Source: Eublepharis macularius
Taxonomy: Eukaryota > Chordata > Lepidosauria > Squamata > Eublepharidae
Direction of reading: 5' to 3'
DNA length: 64,000 bases
NCBI RefSeq assembly: GCF_028583425.1
Contig: NC_072796.1
Span: forward strand, 142,547,464 to 142,611,463
Part shown: piece after piece, positions 33,601-40,084 of the stretch
Layout: each line of letters starts with the position of its first letter
Position numbering within the stretch: position 1 is the stretch's first letter
Program-made: the position numbers and the translations under genes
The notes under the pieces: model-generated
Seen by the model: only the letters and a program-made list of their open reading frames with translations
Told to the model about the DNA's origin: nothing
The model's database searches: none

Positions 33601-36600
33601 TAAGAATCACCTTAGTGATCCCAGATTTTTGGTGAGGACCCCTCCATTCACTAACACCCCCGCAGGAACCTAGGTGAGTAACTTGGGCAACACCAAGAAC
33701 CAAGTTCCCTTTCATCCTTTTTCTGGAAACAGAAAGATCAAACAGCAAAGGAAGGAATAGGATATTTGCATGCTTTTGATGTGCAGAGAGCTTGCAGAAT
33801 AAAATAAAAGAGGCCTCATAGATTTCCCCCTCCCCCCAATTGATAGCTGAAACAAAGGGAAGATACCCCTCCCACCCTCTCTCCGGATTATAAGGACCCC
33901 TTCCTTTTCCCACTCCTCCTACCTAATAAAGGGAAAGCTTTGGCTCTGGAAAGCTCCTAACCTGGAAACCCACTTGGCCTTTAAGGTGCTGCTGGACCCG
34001 AATCTTGCTCTTCCGCTACACACCAACACGGCCGCCAACTTGAAACAGCCTCTTGGCCTTCTGAACCGTGAAGACCAATGGATGTTTGGGGTGGAGAGAG
34101 GTTGGTCGGAAGTGGTAAAGTGATGCTCTAGGGGGTGAATTAGGAGTGACTTTAAAGACAGTTGAATCGAGAGGCCAAATGGGGCGCAATCCAGCAGGAT
34201 GGTCCCCCACTTCACCGAAATCAAAGGGGCTCAGCAGGGGCAGTCATTCCAATACAGCTGGAGTTCCACCAAGTATACATCTTGGGTGAGATCCAAGAGT
34301 GGAATAAAATTATTCTACTCTCAAATAACTTTTTTTCTTTTTTGTTTCTCCAGCAAAATACCATGCCAAAATGTATATAGTCTGAGAGATGCTAGCTATA
34401 GGACTGGTGTTTGCTCACCACACATGTATTACTCAAACAGTGACCTACCAAACCAGGGCAACACATACCACCGAGTAGATGGCTCGACGAGAATCTGTCC
34501 CTGGAGGTCTGGAAGCAAACTGTCCCTCACCCAGTCCACCTCAGGTCCTATTGGCTGCTTCCGAGGAGAAAATATTAGGGATTGCATCCAAGGAGATGCC
34601 CTCTCCTGGCCTTTGCAACTCCCCAGAGGGAACAAGCAGCAATCACTCCAGAAAATCTATCATTTATCTGTTTAGTATTATCCTCCAAGGAGCTCCAGGC
34701 AGCATACCTGGTTCACCCCTCCCCATTTATTCACACAACAAGCCTGTGACAGTGTGACAGCACAGGCAGTGACTGGCCCATGTGTCCCGTGGGAACTCTG
34801 GTTTTCCCAAATCCTAGTCCAACACTCTAGCCGCTACACAACACTATTTATCCCACCCCCGTGCTTCCAGGAAGAAGCTCAGGGCACCATACCCCCCTAA
34901 TAACCCTGTGGGGTAGATTAGGCTGAGAGAGGGTGACTGGCCAATGGTCACCCACGCCAGGGGAGCCTCGTGGTGATTTAATTCCAGGTTCCCCAGTCCT
35001 AGATCACACATTGCACATGGTCAGAGCCACCCTCATCCAGAAACGGCCCCAGGGAACTGGACAGAGGTTCCAAATCAAATGACACTTGCATCCCGAAGGG
35101 CCATGGAGGAACTGGGTCCTCTGCCAGACACTGTCCACACCTCCTGACTTAAGAGCGATCAACTGATGCCCTTATTTCTTCATCTTGCACCTGCAGCTTT
35201 CTAAATATGCCAAACAAGTTTGACGGCCTCTTTGCACTTATCTCTTTGTGACTTCGTGCAGAGCATGGAACCAGTTTTTGGAAATTAAGTGTCCGGGGTG
35301 ACTTTACACACAGTTGTTAAGGCTGGAAACGGCACCAAAAGGATGAGTGCAGCAACACCGGGGTCAGGCATTTACACTTTGCAGGGCAAGTGGCAAAAAG
35401 GCCCAGAGAACAAGGCTCTTTCTTACCAGCCGTAATTCATAATAATAATAATCAGAGTGCTTCTAGACAGATTAGTGCCCAGTCTGTGTTATTCTTATCC
35501 CCCACAATCCATCTGGGGCTGAGAGGAGCGGCTCACTCAAGGCCACCTGCTGAGCTCATGGCAGTAGTGGGAGTCAAACCAACAGAGTGATGATTTGCAA
35601 CCCAACCACTTAATCACCATGCTACAGCAGTTCTGAAAACAACAACACTGAATTGTGAAAGCCAGGACTCTCCGGAATTCAGGCAGCAGAATTCAAATAG
35701 CAGAATCCACAATGCAAATTATGGAAGCTGGCAGCAACGTGAACCTTAGGATCTAGCTCACCAGGTGGTTGTTAAACCCAGGACCCCGTACACCAGACTT
35801 CTCTGCAAGGTTGCCACAGGACGAAGGAAGGTGCTCTGGGGGACAAAATTCGGCAGCCTGAGATGCATCATCATTTATTTGGGAAAGGCAAGTTTGGAAA
35901 CATTTGCGCAAATCTCAAAAACCAGGGCAGGGATTAACAGGACTTCCAGTGGTTGTGGTGTGTTAAAGCTCTGCACAACTCTTATTCCCTACCCCTCTAG
36001 CCTCTTCAAGCCCCTGTGCCCCAGATGCCTACCGTGCTGGGTGCTGATGTTAGGAGAGGTGCAGTGGCTCTGTGGTCTAGCATCTGCCTGGCATGCAAAA
36101 GGTCCTGGGCCCAATCTCCAGTTAAAAGTACCAGATGGAAGGTGAAGTGAGAGACCTCTCTGCATGAAACCCTGGACAGCTGCTGCCAGCCAGAGTGGGC
36201 AATACTGACTGTGAGAGAGACCAAAGGTCCGATGGAGGATAAAGCAGCTTTATGTGACCTAAAATTGCTGCACACTGTGATGCATTGGACAGCACTGGGT
36301 CTTTGGCTCAGCTTCATGTCCCAAGCAGGGCCTTGCTTTTTACTACTGAAGCTCGTTTAGTCCTAGCTTGCATTGCCAACTGTTGTTCTGGCAAGGCCCC
36401 CATAATTTCTGCAGATGTGGGACAGGAAGAAATTTAGCATATAATGCATTAACTGACAGGAAGATCAAGGAAGAAGCAGGGAAGTGTTACCCACTACGGT
36501 TCTTATTATCATGCAGGTGCAGAAGGAGCAGGAGCCCTGCCAGGGAAAAGTTGGCAACTTTCAGCCAGCTGAGGCCCCGTCAAAAGTCGCATCATACTGT

Positions 36601-39206
36601 AGTTTTCTACAGTGCTTTTAATGGTAGCATTTTAAAACCAGCAAACACATTTTGGTATAAATATGCTAAATGAAGATGGGGAGAACAGGTGGAGGAGTAT
36701 TTCTATAACTGGCCACAGCCCGAAGATCACTTTCAGGTCAGCCTGCAGTTTCCATCGCGTCCATTTGCATTTCCATTGCTTCAGGGCACCCTTTTGTGCA
36801 CAACTCTTTGAATCTCTCAGGTGCTTCTTCCAAAGACAAAAAAGTGCAATTTCACAATTTTTTTTTTTAAAAATGACTTCTCTTTGTTCAAACACTTGCA
36901 TGGGGGAAGGGAAGAGGGGATTGTACCAGGAAATGTGGTGCATTTATGGTCTGGGGGATGTGTTAATAATTGGCTAGATTTGAGGTGAGCCTGAAATACC
37001 AGTCAGGTCTTGCAAATGTAGGCAATAACAGTTCTGTGACCTTACAACTTGTCCCCATGTACAGCTAAAAGGGTTAAACAAATAATGCTCCAGGCAACAA
37101 ATAGACGCATGCATGCACGCATTTACTCAGGGTGGCCAGATACAAAGGTGGAGCGCCTTTCATAGTGGGGAGAAAGATTTTAACAAATGCTACTGATCCT
37201 GCACCTATTAAACATACAAGAGCACTATCTGTATTGCAACTTCACATATTTGCAAACTTGCCCCACAATCCTGGTCTGGTGTGTCCCCAACTCCAAAAGT
37301 ACAATTTTAATATTGTGACACAGATTTTGCTGAACGTTTCAACTGACATAACCTACTCACTCCCCCAAGATTTTCAACATCTGGCCCCCCTCATGACATC
37401 CTGCTGCCGCCGACTCTCTCAGGAGGCCCTGCTAAGCAGGAAGCAGTGAAGCACCAAGCGCCTTTCCTCACACATCCTGTGGCCTGTGGAGGAAATTCCC
37501 AGAAGGGATAGGGAGGGGGGCTGAAGAGCAGAGGCCAGAGACCGACCCTTTTCTTCCAAGAAACCGGCAAGGTGGCCAACCTTTGATTTCGCCCCCTCAG
37601 TCTGCAGGAAGTGGGAGGTGATGGTTGTAGAGTAGGGTCAGACTAGGATCTGGAAGTCCTGAATTCAAATCCTCGCTCTGCCACGGAAGCTTGCTGAGTG
37701 ACCTTATCCAGTCACTTCCTCTCCGCCTAACCTACCTCACAGGGTTGCTGTGAGGATAAAATGGTGGGGAGGAGAATGACATGTCTTGCCCTGAGCTCCC
37801 TGGAGGAAGGTAGGACAGAACTACTAACTAAAGAGTAGTCTATTGCTCACTAACGACATAAAACATAGTTTAAATTACAGGTTATATTTTCTTCTATGTT
37901 TATTTTTAAAGGCTTTTTTTCTCTTTTGCAGAGGCAGCACCCGGGGCAGCTGTTTCAGGGAGGAGAAGCACTAGGAGGGGGGATCTAAGCTGTGTATACA
38001 CCAGCTGGGAAAGAACAGAGGAACCCCCTCCCCCCTAAATGATCACATTTTGTGGCTCTTCAGGAGGGGAAAGCAGAACTGAACACACAGGCCTGCCTGG
38101 GCTCAGCAGAAGGTCTGAACAAAGGATATTCACGAGGACACAAGGCTCGTGTGTGACAGGGGCTGTGCAAAATGCAATCACAGCGGGCACCGTGTACATG
38201 GACAAACTGTGGCTGATCACCCTCGTGGTGAAACCAAGAGTTGAAAGGGACCCCCCAGGGTCATCTTGTCCACCTGCACAATGCAGGAAATTCACAGCTA
38301 CTGCCTCCCTTCACACACACACACACCCCTACTCTATGCCCAGAGCAAAGCAAAAAAACCCCTCCAGGATTCCCAGCAGATCTGGCCTGGAGGCAAATTC
38401 CTTCCTGCCCCCTCCCAATATAACTGCAGGGCACGTTTGACCTTCCCACTCTCAAATACCAATGCAGCAGCCCTGCAAATTAGGCCCGGCCTGAAAAGTG
38501 GCATATCTAAGCCTTTAAGGCTTTTCTCGGAGTAAGCCCCGTGGAACACAATGGGACTTACGTCCGAGTCGGTTAATCAGTAAGAACCCTAAGTGGCTTC
38601 TTGCTAATTAATCTGGAACACCGGCCACTTGCTTTTTCTGCAAGGGGGCAGATTTGGATGCCGCTTCGGAGGAGGGGTGTGCACGCACAGAGCTCGGCAG
38701 CCCGGCAGGGGCACGGCATGCCCTCTTCAGTAGCCGGGTCTGGGGCGAGTCCCCGGGGTCTGCACCCAGCGAGTGCCGCGCCAGCCCTGGAGGGAGCGGG
38801 ACGGGGCCGCCGTGCCCCCGCTTGGGGCAACCCCAGCCTTCGCACCGGCTCTGGGAGAGAGCTCCGGGGGAGCGGCCCCGCGTGGTGGGTGGTCCGGCGC
38901 CCGCTGCCTGCCCTCCGGGGGGCTCGCGGTGCGTCCGCCGACAGCCCTCGCCGCCCTCCTCCTCCCGGGCTGGAGTTTGCCCCAGGCGCGCACCACCCTC
39001 TCCGCCCGCGTTACCTTTCCACACGGCCCGGCCGGGCACTGCACACGAGCCGCGGCGATATTTAACAGGGCTTCGACGGTGCTCCGCGGCAGAGCGCCTT
39101 CGCCCGACGCCAGCAGCCGCTCCAGCTCCAGGCTGGCGTCCCGCGGGTCGGCCCCGGCCGTCTCGGCCCCGGCCAGGAGGAGCAGAAGGAGCGACGCGAG
39201 CAGCAT
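9547..39206 (-). CDS. SLC39A4: SLC39A4 (ZIP4 zinc transporter), complete 12-exon gene
   Basis: ZIP4 imports zinc across the apical membrane of enterocytes; loss in humans causes acrodermatitis enteropathica. Coding exons on the minus strand, 5' to 3': 39206-39015, 25902-25603, 23454-23250, 21678-21320, 20347-20176, 19463-19291, 18143-17985, 17535-17422, 15613-15559, 14698-14546, 12506-12319, 9675-9547. All introns are GT-AG, all phases agree, and the sum is 2,199 nt (732 residues plus stop). The 12-exon structure matches human SLC39A4. Domains: signal peptide about 1-19; helix-rich ectodomain to about 245; histidine-rich loop 249-333; PAL-motif domain with PAL at 382-384; eight membrane segments from about 415. 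Catalytic motifs are HNFAD (592-596) and HELPHE (621-626). Human ZIP4 is 647 residues; the extra length is mostly the histidine-rich loop. ZIP12 is the closest paralogue, but segments such as [13 protein letters not shown] and [18 protein letters not shown] fit ZIP4 best. Confidence 0.95.
9820..9905 (+). repeat. L2-like LINE 3' tail
   Basis: Contains 'tctggagtctcagtgagaaa' followed by 'ggtgggctttaaatatg', the common tail described at 1690. It lies in SLC39A4 intron 11. Confidence 0.5.
10025..10560 (-). repeat. Non-LTR (LINE) ORF2 C-terminal fragment
   Basis: The frame 10341-10027 reads [54 protein letters not shown], and so on. The CSCG-x7-H-x4-C arrangement is the C-terminal zinc-knuckle-like motif of LINE ORF2 proteins. 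An adjacent frame (10537-10352) is probably the continuation. The LINE clade is uncertain. It lies in SLC39A4 intron 11 in the same orientation as the gene, and the sequence is decayed. Confidence 0.6.
11023..11558. mobile_element. Penelope-like inverted pair with 12-bp target-site duplication
   Basis: Two near-identical arms of about 240 bp (11023-11260 and 11286-11521) face each other across a short spacer. The right arm runs on to 'gtgaaagcctttgacaatac'. The whole insertion is bounded by a perfect 12-bp direct repeat, GATGCCTTCATT, at 11011-11022 and 11559-11570. Each arm holds 'ctgaagatgccagccacagc' followed by 'tgctggtgaaacgtcaggaa', a hammerhead-like core (see findings). No coding capacity. 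It lies in SLC39A4 intron 11. Confidence 0.75.
11745..11855 (+). repeat. LINE 3' tail-like sequence
   Basis: It contains 'actgtaagcctccttgagct' and 'ggaggaaaggcagcgaatac' followed by an AATAAATTAA end, a diverged version of the L2-like tail. Confidence 0.4.
12185..12310 (+). repeat. CR1 LINE 3' end abutting SLC39A4 exon 11
   Basis: It ends with the CR1 hallmark 'gggggttggactaaatgacc' followed by 'cttccaaccctgtgattctg'. The repeat ends at about 12310, while the exon 11 splice donor is at 12318-12317. Confidence 0.8.
12319..12506 (-). CDS. SLC39A4: SLC39A4 exon 11 (TM6-TM7)
   Basis: Residues 628-690. [20 protein letters not shown] then [17 protein letters not shown], the turn STGEEFEAW, and [17 protein letters not shown]. 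Human ZIP4: [20 protein letters not shown] and [17 protein letters not shown]. The donor ATG|GTGAGT lies beside a CR1 LINE copy whose 3' end sits about 10 bp inside the intron. Confidence 0.94.
12510..14545 (-). other. SLC39A4: SLC39A4 intron 10
   Basis: It is about 2 kb. It contains a tRNA-derived SINE on the minus strand at about 13515-13740; the rest shows no recognised feature. No extra exon is needed by the phases. Confidence 0.7.
13515..13740 (-). repeat. tRNA-derived SINE (second family), copy 1
   Basis: Minus-strand layout: head near 'gtgtagaggttagcctgtaa', then the 'cacagggttgtcgcaaagac' block and a tail near 'aagaaagtgggatataaatg'. It is related to the copies at 26018, 37615 and 52578. 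Confidence 0.65.
14546..14698 (-). CDS. SLC39A4: SLC39A4 exon 10 (TM4-TM5, zinc-binding motifs)
   Basis: Residues 577-627 plus one base. [20 protein letters not shown] then [20 protein letters not shown] and [15 protein letters not shown] in TM4 (H592, N593, D596) and HELPHE in TM5 (H621, E622, H625, E626) supply the metal ligands of the transport site. All expected ligands are present. Acceptor CTCCCACAG, donor CTAG|GTGGGC. The tRNA-Arg gene in the adjacent intron lies only about 250 bp upstream of this exon, on the opposite strand. Confidence 0.94.
14950..15022 (+). tRNA. tRNA-Arg (anticodon CCG)
   Basis: This is a 73-nt gene that folds fully: acceptor GGCCCAG/CTGGGTC with one G-T wobble, D stem GCCT/AGGC, anticodon stem TCAGC/GCTGG around loop CTCCGGA (anticodon CCG), and T stem GTGGG/CCCAC with loop TTCAAGT. 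The discriminator is G. It differs at only a few bases from human tRNA-Arg-CCG-2 as I remember it. The A box (TGGCCTAATGG) and B box (GGTTCAAGTCC) match consensus. The first T-run terminator is about 30 bp downstream (TTTTT near 15053). It lies in SLC39A4 intron 9, antisense to that gene. Confidence 0.9.
15559..15613 (-). CDS. SLC39A4: SLC39A4 exon 9 (55-nt microexon, cytosolic loop)
   Basis: Residues 559-576 plus one base: [18 protein letters not shown]. It is too short for an open-reading-frame scan and was found from phase demand. Exon 8 ends in phase 0 while exon 10 needs one extra base, and human ZIP4 has VAEESPELLNPEPRRLSPE between the two. The acceptor is TTCCTACAG and the donor G|GTGAGG. 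The start VAAEE.D.NP aligns with human VAEES.ELLNP. The second half is strongly basic here (KRKKERTR), unlike the human loop. Confidence 0.88.
16715..16855. mobile_element. hAT-like non-autonomous element, copy 4, left part
   Basis: It carries the 'aattcctggagattctggag' and 'gccttttcctccaag' blocks. The right part resumes at about 17256 ('ctttctccaaggaaactg') and ends 'ccacctggaggttgacacgc' near 17333. The element is split by the Penelope-like insertion between. Confidence 0.7.
16856..17255. mobile_element. Penelope-like insertion with a five-unit 52-bp tandem array
   Basis: Five minus-oriented units with 'gcataagctt' at 16865, 16915, 16967, 17019 and 17071 (steps 50, 52, 52, 52) are followed by plus-oriented tail sequence ('ttcaggacgaggagagcttt' then 'cttatgctacaataaagttg' and 'cttaaaggtgctactggact') ending 'aacatggctaactcctctgg'. 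It is inserted into hAT-like copy 4 with an approximate TTTYCTCCAAG direct repeat at 16846-16855 and 17258-17267. It lies in SLC39A4 intron 8. Confidence 0.75.
17422..17535 (-). CDS. SLC39A4: SLC39A4 exon 8 (cytosolic loop 3-4, LQL motif)
   Basis: Residues 521-558. [19 protein letters not shown] then [19 protein letters not shown]. Human ZIP4 has a denser His cluster (HSSHSHGGHSHG) before VSLQL. The Leu-Gln-Leu motif, reported in human ZIP4 to be needed for zinc-regulated endocytosis, is kept, while His residues before it are fewer. Acceptor GTCCCCAG, donor CTG|GTAATT. Confidence 0.92.
17985..18143 (-). CDS. SLC39A4: SLC39A4 exon 7 (extracellular loop 2-3 and TM3)
   Basis: Residues 468-520. 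It begins [20 protein letters not shown] with five histidines; the human counterpart VLGLHTHSEEG has two. TM3 follows as [20 protein letters not shown]. It ends GHSDCE in phase 0 before GAG|GTGGGT. The topology of this family puts the histidine-bearing part outside the cell. Confidence 0.93.
18629..18710. repeat. Perfect 40-bp-arm palindrome with NRF-1-like core
   Basis: Arms 18629-18668 and 18671-18710 are perfect reverse complements with a 2-bp spacer. Each arm contains TGCGCATGCGCA, which matches the NRF-1 binding palindrome, next to 'gcaggcacacatgggaactg'. It lies in SLC39A4 intron 6. Confidence 0.85.
19291..19463 (-). CDS. SLC39A4: SLC39A4 exon 6 (transmembrane segments 1-2)
   Basis: Residues 410-467. 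[20 protein letters not shown] and following [13 protein letters not shown] form TM1 and the first cytosolic turn. [20 protein letters not shown] forms TM2 with the conserved GDA.LH. It is almost residue-for-residue like human [18 protein letters not shown] and LSLAVGAVTGDAVLHL. It ends in phase 0 before ACG|GTCAGC, an acceptable donor. Confidence 0.94.
19830..20050 (+). repeat. L2-like LINE 3' tail
   Basis: It holds 'aaaccaccttgagccttagt' then 'gagaaaggcaaactacaaat', ending AACATAAATAAAAAATAAC. Same tail family as 1690 and 40800. It lies in SLC39A4 intron 5. Confidence 0.55.
20176..20347 (-). CDS. SLC39A4: SLC39A4 exon 5 (PAL-motif dimerisation domain)
   Basis: Residues 353-409 plus one base. 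It starts [19 protein letters not shown] and carries [16 protein letters not shown], containing the Pro-Ala-Leu signature shared by LIV-1-type ZIPs and needed for ectodomain dimerisation. It ends LSDAE plus C, completed to Arg by exon 6 (human SQSERYLYG). The acceptor is TTATTTCTAG and the donor GAGC|GTGAG. Confidence 0.93.
21320..21678 (-). CDS. SLC39A4: SLC39A4 exon 4 (expanded histidine-rich ectodomain loop)
   Basis: Residues 233-352, 120 codons counting the split Asp. After [15 protein letters not shown] it enters a loop with 31 histidines in 85 residues (249-333), including [11 protein letters not shown] and five 24-bp units encoding mainly NETDHHHG. It ends [10 protein letters not shown] before donor ACG|GTGAGG, matching the human ...SVWDT|VCLS boundary. 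Human ZIP4 has only a short His-containing loop here (HSDHSHRHRG). The loop bridges the helix-rich and PAL domains and faces the lumen of the gut. Frame and both splice sites are intact, so the expansion is coding and not a pseudogene sign. Confidence 0.93.
21387..21506. repeat. Coding 24-bp tandem repeat (five units) in SLC39A4 exon 4
   Basis: Units begin at 21387, 21411, 21435, 21459 and 21483, each GTTTC..TGGTGATGGTCC-like on the plus strand. On the coding strand they give D-HHH-x-N-E-T-type octapeptides. The middle unit has HDHET in place of the N-E-T sequon. A smaller 15-bp duplication (GTGCGCATGGCCGTC) lies nearby at about 21569-21598. Confidence 0.9.
21735..21835 (-). repeat. CR1 LINE fragment
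   Basis: It contains 'gtggcagtgagttccacatg' and 'gcagtacttccttttgtctg', the same block as at about 4890-4960 in the larger CR1 copy. Confidence 0.7.
21975..22165. mobile_element. Penelope-like tail pair, second subfamily
   Basis: Inverted pair: left 'gtccagtagcatgttaaaga' and 'aggtataagctttcaagagt', right 'ctgacaaagagagctttgac' then 'tcccgaaggcttacaacctg' and 'cttgttggtcttgaaggtgc'. Centre near 22065. It lies in SLC39A4 intron 3. Confidence 0.6.
23250..23454 (-). CDS. SLC39A4: SLC39A4 exon 3 (helix-rich ectodomain, second half)
   Basis: Residues 165-232 plus one base. It starts [18 protein letters not shown] and includes [19 protein letters not shown], closely matching human GSCFHALPSPQYFVDFVFQ. 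It ends NETQNLTLA before donor GCAG|GTAGG. Three N-x-S/T sequons (NST, NET, NLT) are visible. The exon 3-4 junction restores [12 protein letters not shown] (human E-LSALMQRLGVG). Confidence 0.93.
25311..25460. mobile_element. 150-bp MITE (family B), copy 2
   Basis: It begins 'ggctgcttccgcacacgttg' and ends 'caacgtgtgtggaaacagcc', exactly 150 bp. It lies in SLC39A4 intron 2. Confidence 0.85.
25603..25902 (-). CDS. SLC39A4: SLC39A4 exon 2 (helix-rich ectodomain)
   Basis: Residues 65-164, 100 codons, phase 0 at both ends. It starts [16 protein letters not shown] after acceptor TCTTACAG and ends VRRMKAS before donor TCT|GTGAGC. Human ZIP4 has C-LSVEDALGLGEP at the same place. Cysteines at 65 and in DPVGACQEV correspond to the disulfide-forming cysteines of the helix-rich domain. 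NANLT is a candidate N-glycosylation site. Confidence 0.92.
26018..26250 (+). repeat. tRNA-derived SINE (second family), copy 2
   Basis: Complete-looking: head 'agccagtgtggtttagtggt' and box-B-like GGTTCAAATCC, body 'acctcacaaggttgttgtga', tail 'aagccactttgggttcccac'. Confidence 0.75.
26546..26804. mobile_element. Penelope-like inverted pair, copy with near-perfect 12-bp duplication
   Basis: It begins 'tattgtcgaaggctttcatg' and includes two arms of about 100 bp (26578-26680, 26702-26803) in inverted order around 'acatctctcagtgtcacact'. Flanks GAGACCAGGAAA (26534-26545) and GAGACCAAGAAA (26805-26816) match at 11 of 12 bases. Same family as 11023-11558. Confidence 0.75.
27140..27445 (-). repeat. 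L2-like LINE fragment
   Basis: Minus-strand reading shows [20 protein letters not shown] and [20 protein letters not shown], the well-known L2/CR1-type C-terminal ORF2 segments (KLQ..QN.A.R, LHWLPV..R..FK.L.LTYK). It is decayed and truncated. Confidence 0.7.
28425..28448. repeat. (AC)n microsatellite
   Basis: Short CA-repeat run after a C-rich stretch. Confidence 0.8.
28508..28657. mobile_element. 150-bp MITE (family B), copy 3
   Basis: It begins 'ggctgcttccacatacgttg' and ends 'caacgtgtgtgaaaatggcc', again exactly 150 bp. It lies in SLC39A4 intron 1. Confidence 0.85.
29178..29410. mobile_element. Fold-back element (family C), copy 1
   Basis: Termini 'agcagaactacaagtgacaa' and 'ttgtcacttgtggttctgct'. 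Inner arms 'agcttccctcaagttttgat' against 'atcaaaacttgagggaagct' are perfect complements. The loop includes 'gagagccaagctgcaagacc'. Confidence 0.75.
29555..29616 (-). pseudogene. Degenerate tRNA-Arg-like copy
   Basis: On the minus strand the 3' half keeps 'gactgtgggttcaagcccca' and CCTGGGTTG, that is the T arm and acceptor end of the tRNA-Arg genes here. The 5' half is shortened and no proper anticodon stem forms. Confidence 0.55.
30683..30876. mobile_element. Near-perfect palindromic fold-back element (family C), copy 2
   Basis: 97-bp arms meet with no spacer at ACTTGA|TCAAGT (30779/30780). Termini are GCCAAGCTACAAGTGAGG and CCTCACTTGTAGCTTGGC. Only a few mismatches exist between the arms. 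No coding capacity. Confidence 0.85.
31863..32066. mobile_element. Fold-back element (family C), copy 3
   Basis: Termini AGAGCCAAGCTACAAGTGAC and 'gacacttgtagtttggctct'. Inner arms 'ggacactagtcggcttccct' against 'agggaagccgactagtgtcc' match perfectly. It shares the 'ctcaagttttgatgggaaat' arm with copy 1. Confidence 0.8.
32795..33012. mobile_element. hAT-like non-autonomous element, copy 5
   Basis: From 'tagggctgccaacctccagg' to 'cctagagctggcaacatggc'. The middle holds 'gagaaaaactgctgctttgg' and 'ccaaatctccaggaatttcc'. Confidence 0.7.
33205..33300 (+). repeat. 5S-rRNA-derived SINE fragment
   Basis: It contains 'gaaactaagcagatctaagc' and 'cagtatctggatgggagacc', matching the 5S rRNA internal promoter region (AAGCTAAGCAGGGTCGGGCC..TACTTGGATGGGAGACC). 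It is diverged and truncated. Confidence 0.7.
33920..34045 (+). repeat. Penelope-like tail, diverged solo copy
   Basis: It contains 'agctttggctctggaaagct' and 'cctttaaggtgctgctggac' and ends 'caccaacacggccgccaact', the diverged counterpart of the TTAAAGGTGCTACTGGACTC...AACACGGCTAACTC tail. Confidence 0.5.
34680..35010 (-). repeat. tRNA-derived SINE copies (second family), two adjacent remnants
   Basis: Two minus-strand remnants follow each other: 34680-34850 ending in 'caacactctagccgctacac', and 34855-35010 with 'ttaggctgagagagggtgac' and 'aatcctag'-type ends. Both share the body of the 26018 copy. Confidence 0.55.
35430..35635 (-). repeat. tRNA-derived SINE (third family), copy 1
   Basis: Reverse complement of the copies at 50825 and 51055. 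Minus-strand head near 'agcatggtgattaagtggtt', tail 'cactctgattattattatta'. Confidence 0.65.
36045..36265 (+). repeat. tRNA-Ala-derived SINE, copy 1
   Basis: The head 'tctagcatctgcctggcatg' with 'cctgggcccaatctccagtt' is a decayed tRNA-Ala(TGC)-like sequence. The body 'gctgctgccagccagagtgg' and tail 'aaagcagctttatgtgacc' recur near 51570 and 58555-58855. Confidence 0.65.
37615..37830 (+). repeat. tRNA-derived SINE (second family), copy 3
   Basis: It contains 'tagagtagggtcagactagg', 'tcctgaattcaaatcctcgc' and 'cacagggttgctgtgaggat', the family body, and ends near 'aaggtaggacagaactacta'. Confidence 0.65.
38225..38425 (-). repeat. CR1 LINE 3' fragment
   Basis: Reverse complement of the CR1 3' UTR: 'caggatcccag'-type blocks with 'tctggcctggaggcaaattc' and 'ttgtccacctgcacaatgca'. 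It contains an internal (CA)n run at about 38313-38330. Confidence 0.7.
38505..38580. repeat. Short ancient palindromic repeat (GGAGTAAGCCCC type)
   Basis: 'cggagtaagccccgtggaac' faces 'aatgggacttacgtccgag' as an imperfect inverted repeat. I recognise this pair as a common dispersed amniote repeat, but cannot name the family. Confidence 0.4.
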
Positions 39207-39660
39207 GGCTGGCTGGCTGGCGGGCTTGGACCGTCGAGGGGCCGGCTCCGGTGGTGCTTGTTGCTGCTGCCCAGCAAGGGTGCGCGACCGCCGGGTGGGC
39301 TCTGCGCCTGCTGGCCGTCGGGGCTTGCGCGTGTCGGCGCGGCTGTCCGGCAGGCTTGTGGTCGAGCGCGGCCCGTCGTGCGAAGGAAGACGCCCCGTCG
39401 GGAGCGCCGGGGATGCTCCGCTCTTGCCCAACCACGGGGGTGGCGATGACGGGGCCGGGCGGGCCGCCGCCTCCTCCCCCGGGGGCCGCCGCACGGCCCC
39501 CGCGGCCTGAGGGTGTGGTGTCGGGGAAGGGGGCCAGCCCGCTGCGATGCTACTGGCTCAGCGGCCCGGCCCGGCCCTGCCCTGCCGCCGGCGCAGGAGG
39601 CTGCGGGAACTGGCGTCGGGAGCGCTTCGCGGCTCCATGGTTGAACTTCCCCAGTTTGTA
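38640..39660 (-). promoter_or_regulatory. SLC39A4: SLC39A4 CpG-island promoter region
   Basis: This is a dense CpG island about 1 kb long around exon 1. The likely transcription start lies between 39206 and about 39500. No TATA box is evident. Metal-response-element-like cores (TGCRCNC) occur at about 38681, 38760, 39040 and 39766, but such short motifs are expected by chance in GC-rich DNA. The long reading frames on both strands are by-products of GC content. Confidence 0.7.
39015..39206 (-). CDS. SLC39A4: SLC39A4 exon 1 (signal peptide, start codon)
   Basis: Residues 1-64. The ATG at 39206-39204 has the context CCAGCCATGC and opens a leucine-rich signal peptide ([19 protein letters not shown]). 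The mature start is [20 protein letters not shown], and the exon ends with CPAGPCGK before the donor AAG|GTAACG. Human ZIP4 has the matching SGQGAL...HCANGPCGK. An in-frame ATG much further upstream exists in the GC-rich leader, but it would bury the signal peptide, so I prefer this start. Ends in phase 0. Confidence 0.93.
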
Positions 39661-40084
39661 GAAGACGCGGGTTTTTTCAAAAAGTGTGGTAACAGAGGCC
39701 ACTCTGCGCAAGCTCAGACGCACGCAGTTGTGCTGTTTCTTTAGGAAGCAGGAGTCTCTCTCTGCACACGCTCAGATACAATTTTATTTTTTCAAAAGAC
39801 TCGTGTTTCTGAGCATGGGATTTCCCCCATTTTTTAAAAAGTTATGGAGCACCTCTGAGCTCGTGCGCAATGCCCTCGGCTGAGATCCTATTTTTAAAAA
39901 AGTAAGGGGGTTTCCTGGACCTTTGTAGAGGAGCTCAGCTTAAAATTGAGCGTTCACAACGCAGCCATTTTTAAAACATCAGTTTCCTTTTTTTTCCAAA
40001 AGGTCTTTGGCTTGAAAGTGTGAGAGAGAGACTCCTTTGACTATTCCTTGTTAAAATGCCTGGTCTGGAAGATGCCTCCCTTTC

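Larger units (their letters stand above)
25903..39014 (-). other. SLC39A4: SLC39A4 intron 1 (13.1 kb)
   Basis: This large first intron is filled with SINEs, MITEs, hAT-like copies, LINE remnants and simple repeats listed separately. No additional exon is required by the phases or by comparison with human ZIP4. Confidence 0.8.

Noticed and set aside
38608-39661. Long reading frames (up to 335 codons) on both strands around the SLC39A4 first exon
   Set aside because: They overlap a CpG island where stop codons are rare. Only the 64-codon segment starting at 39206 matches a protein and has a proper donor.
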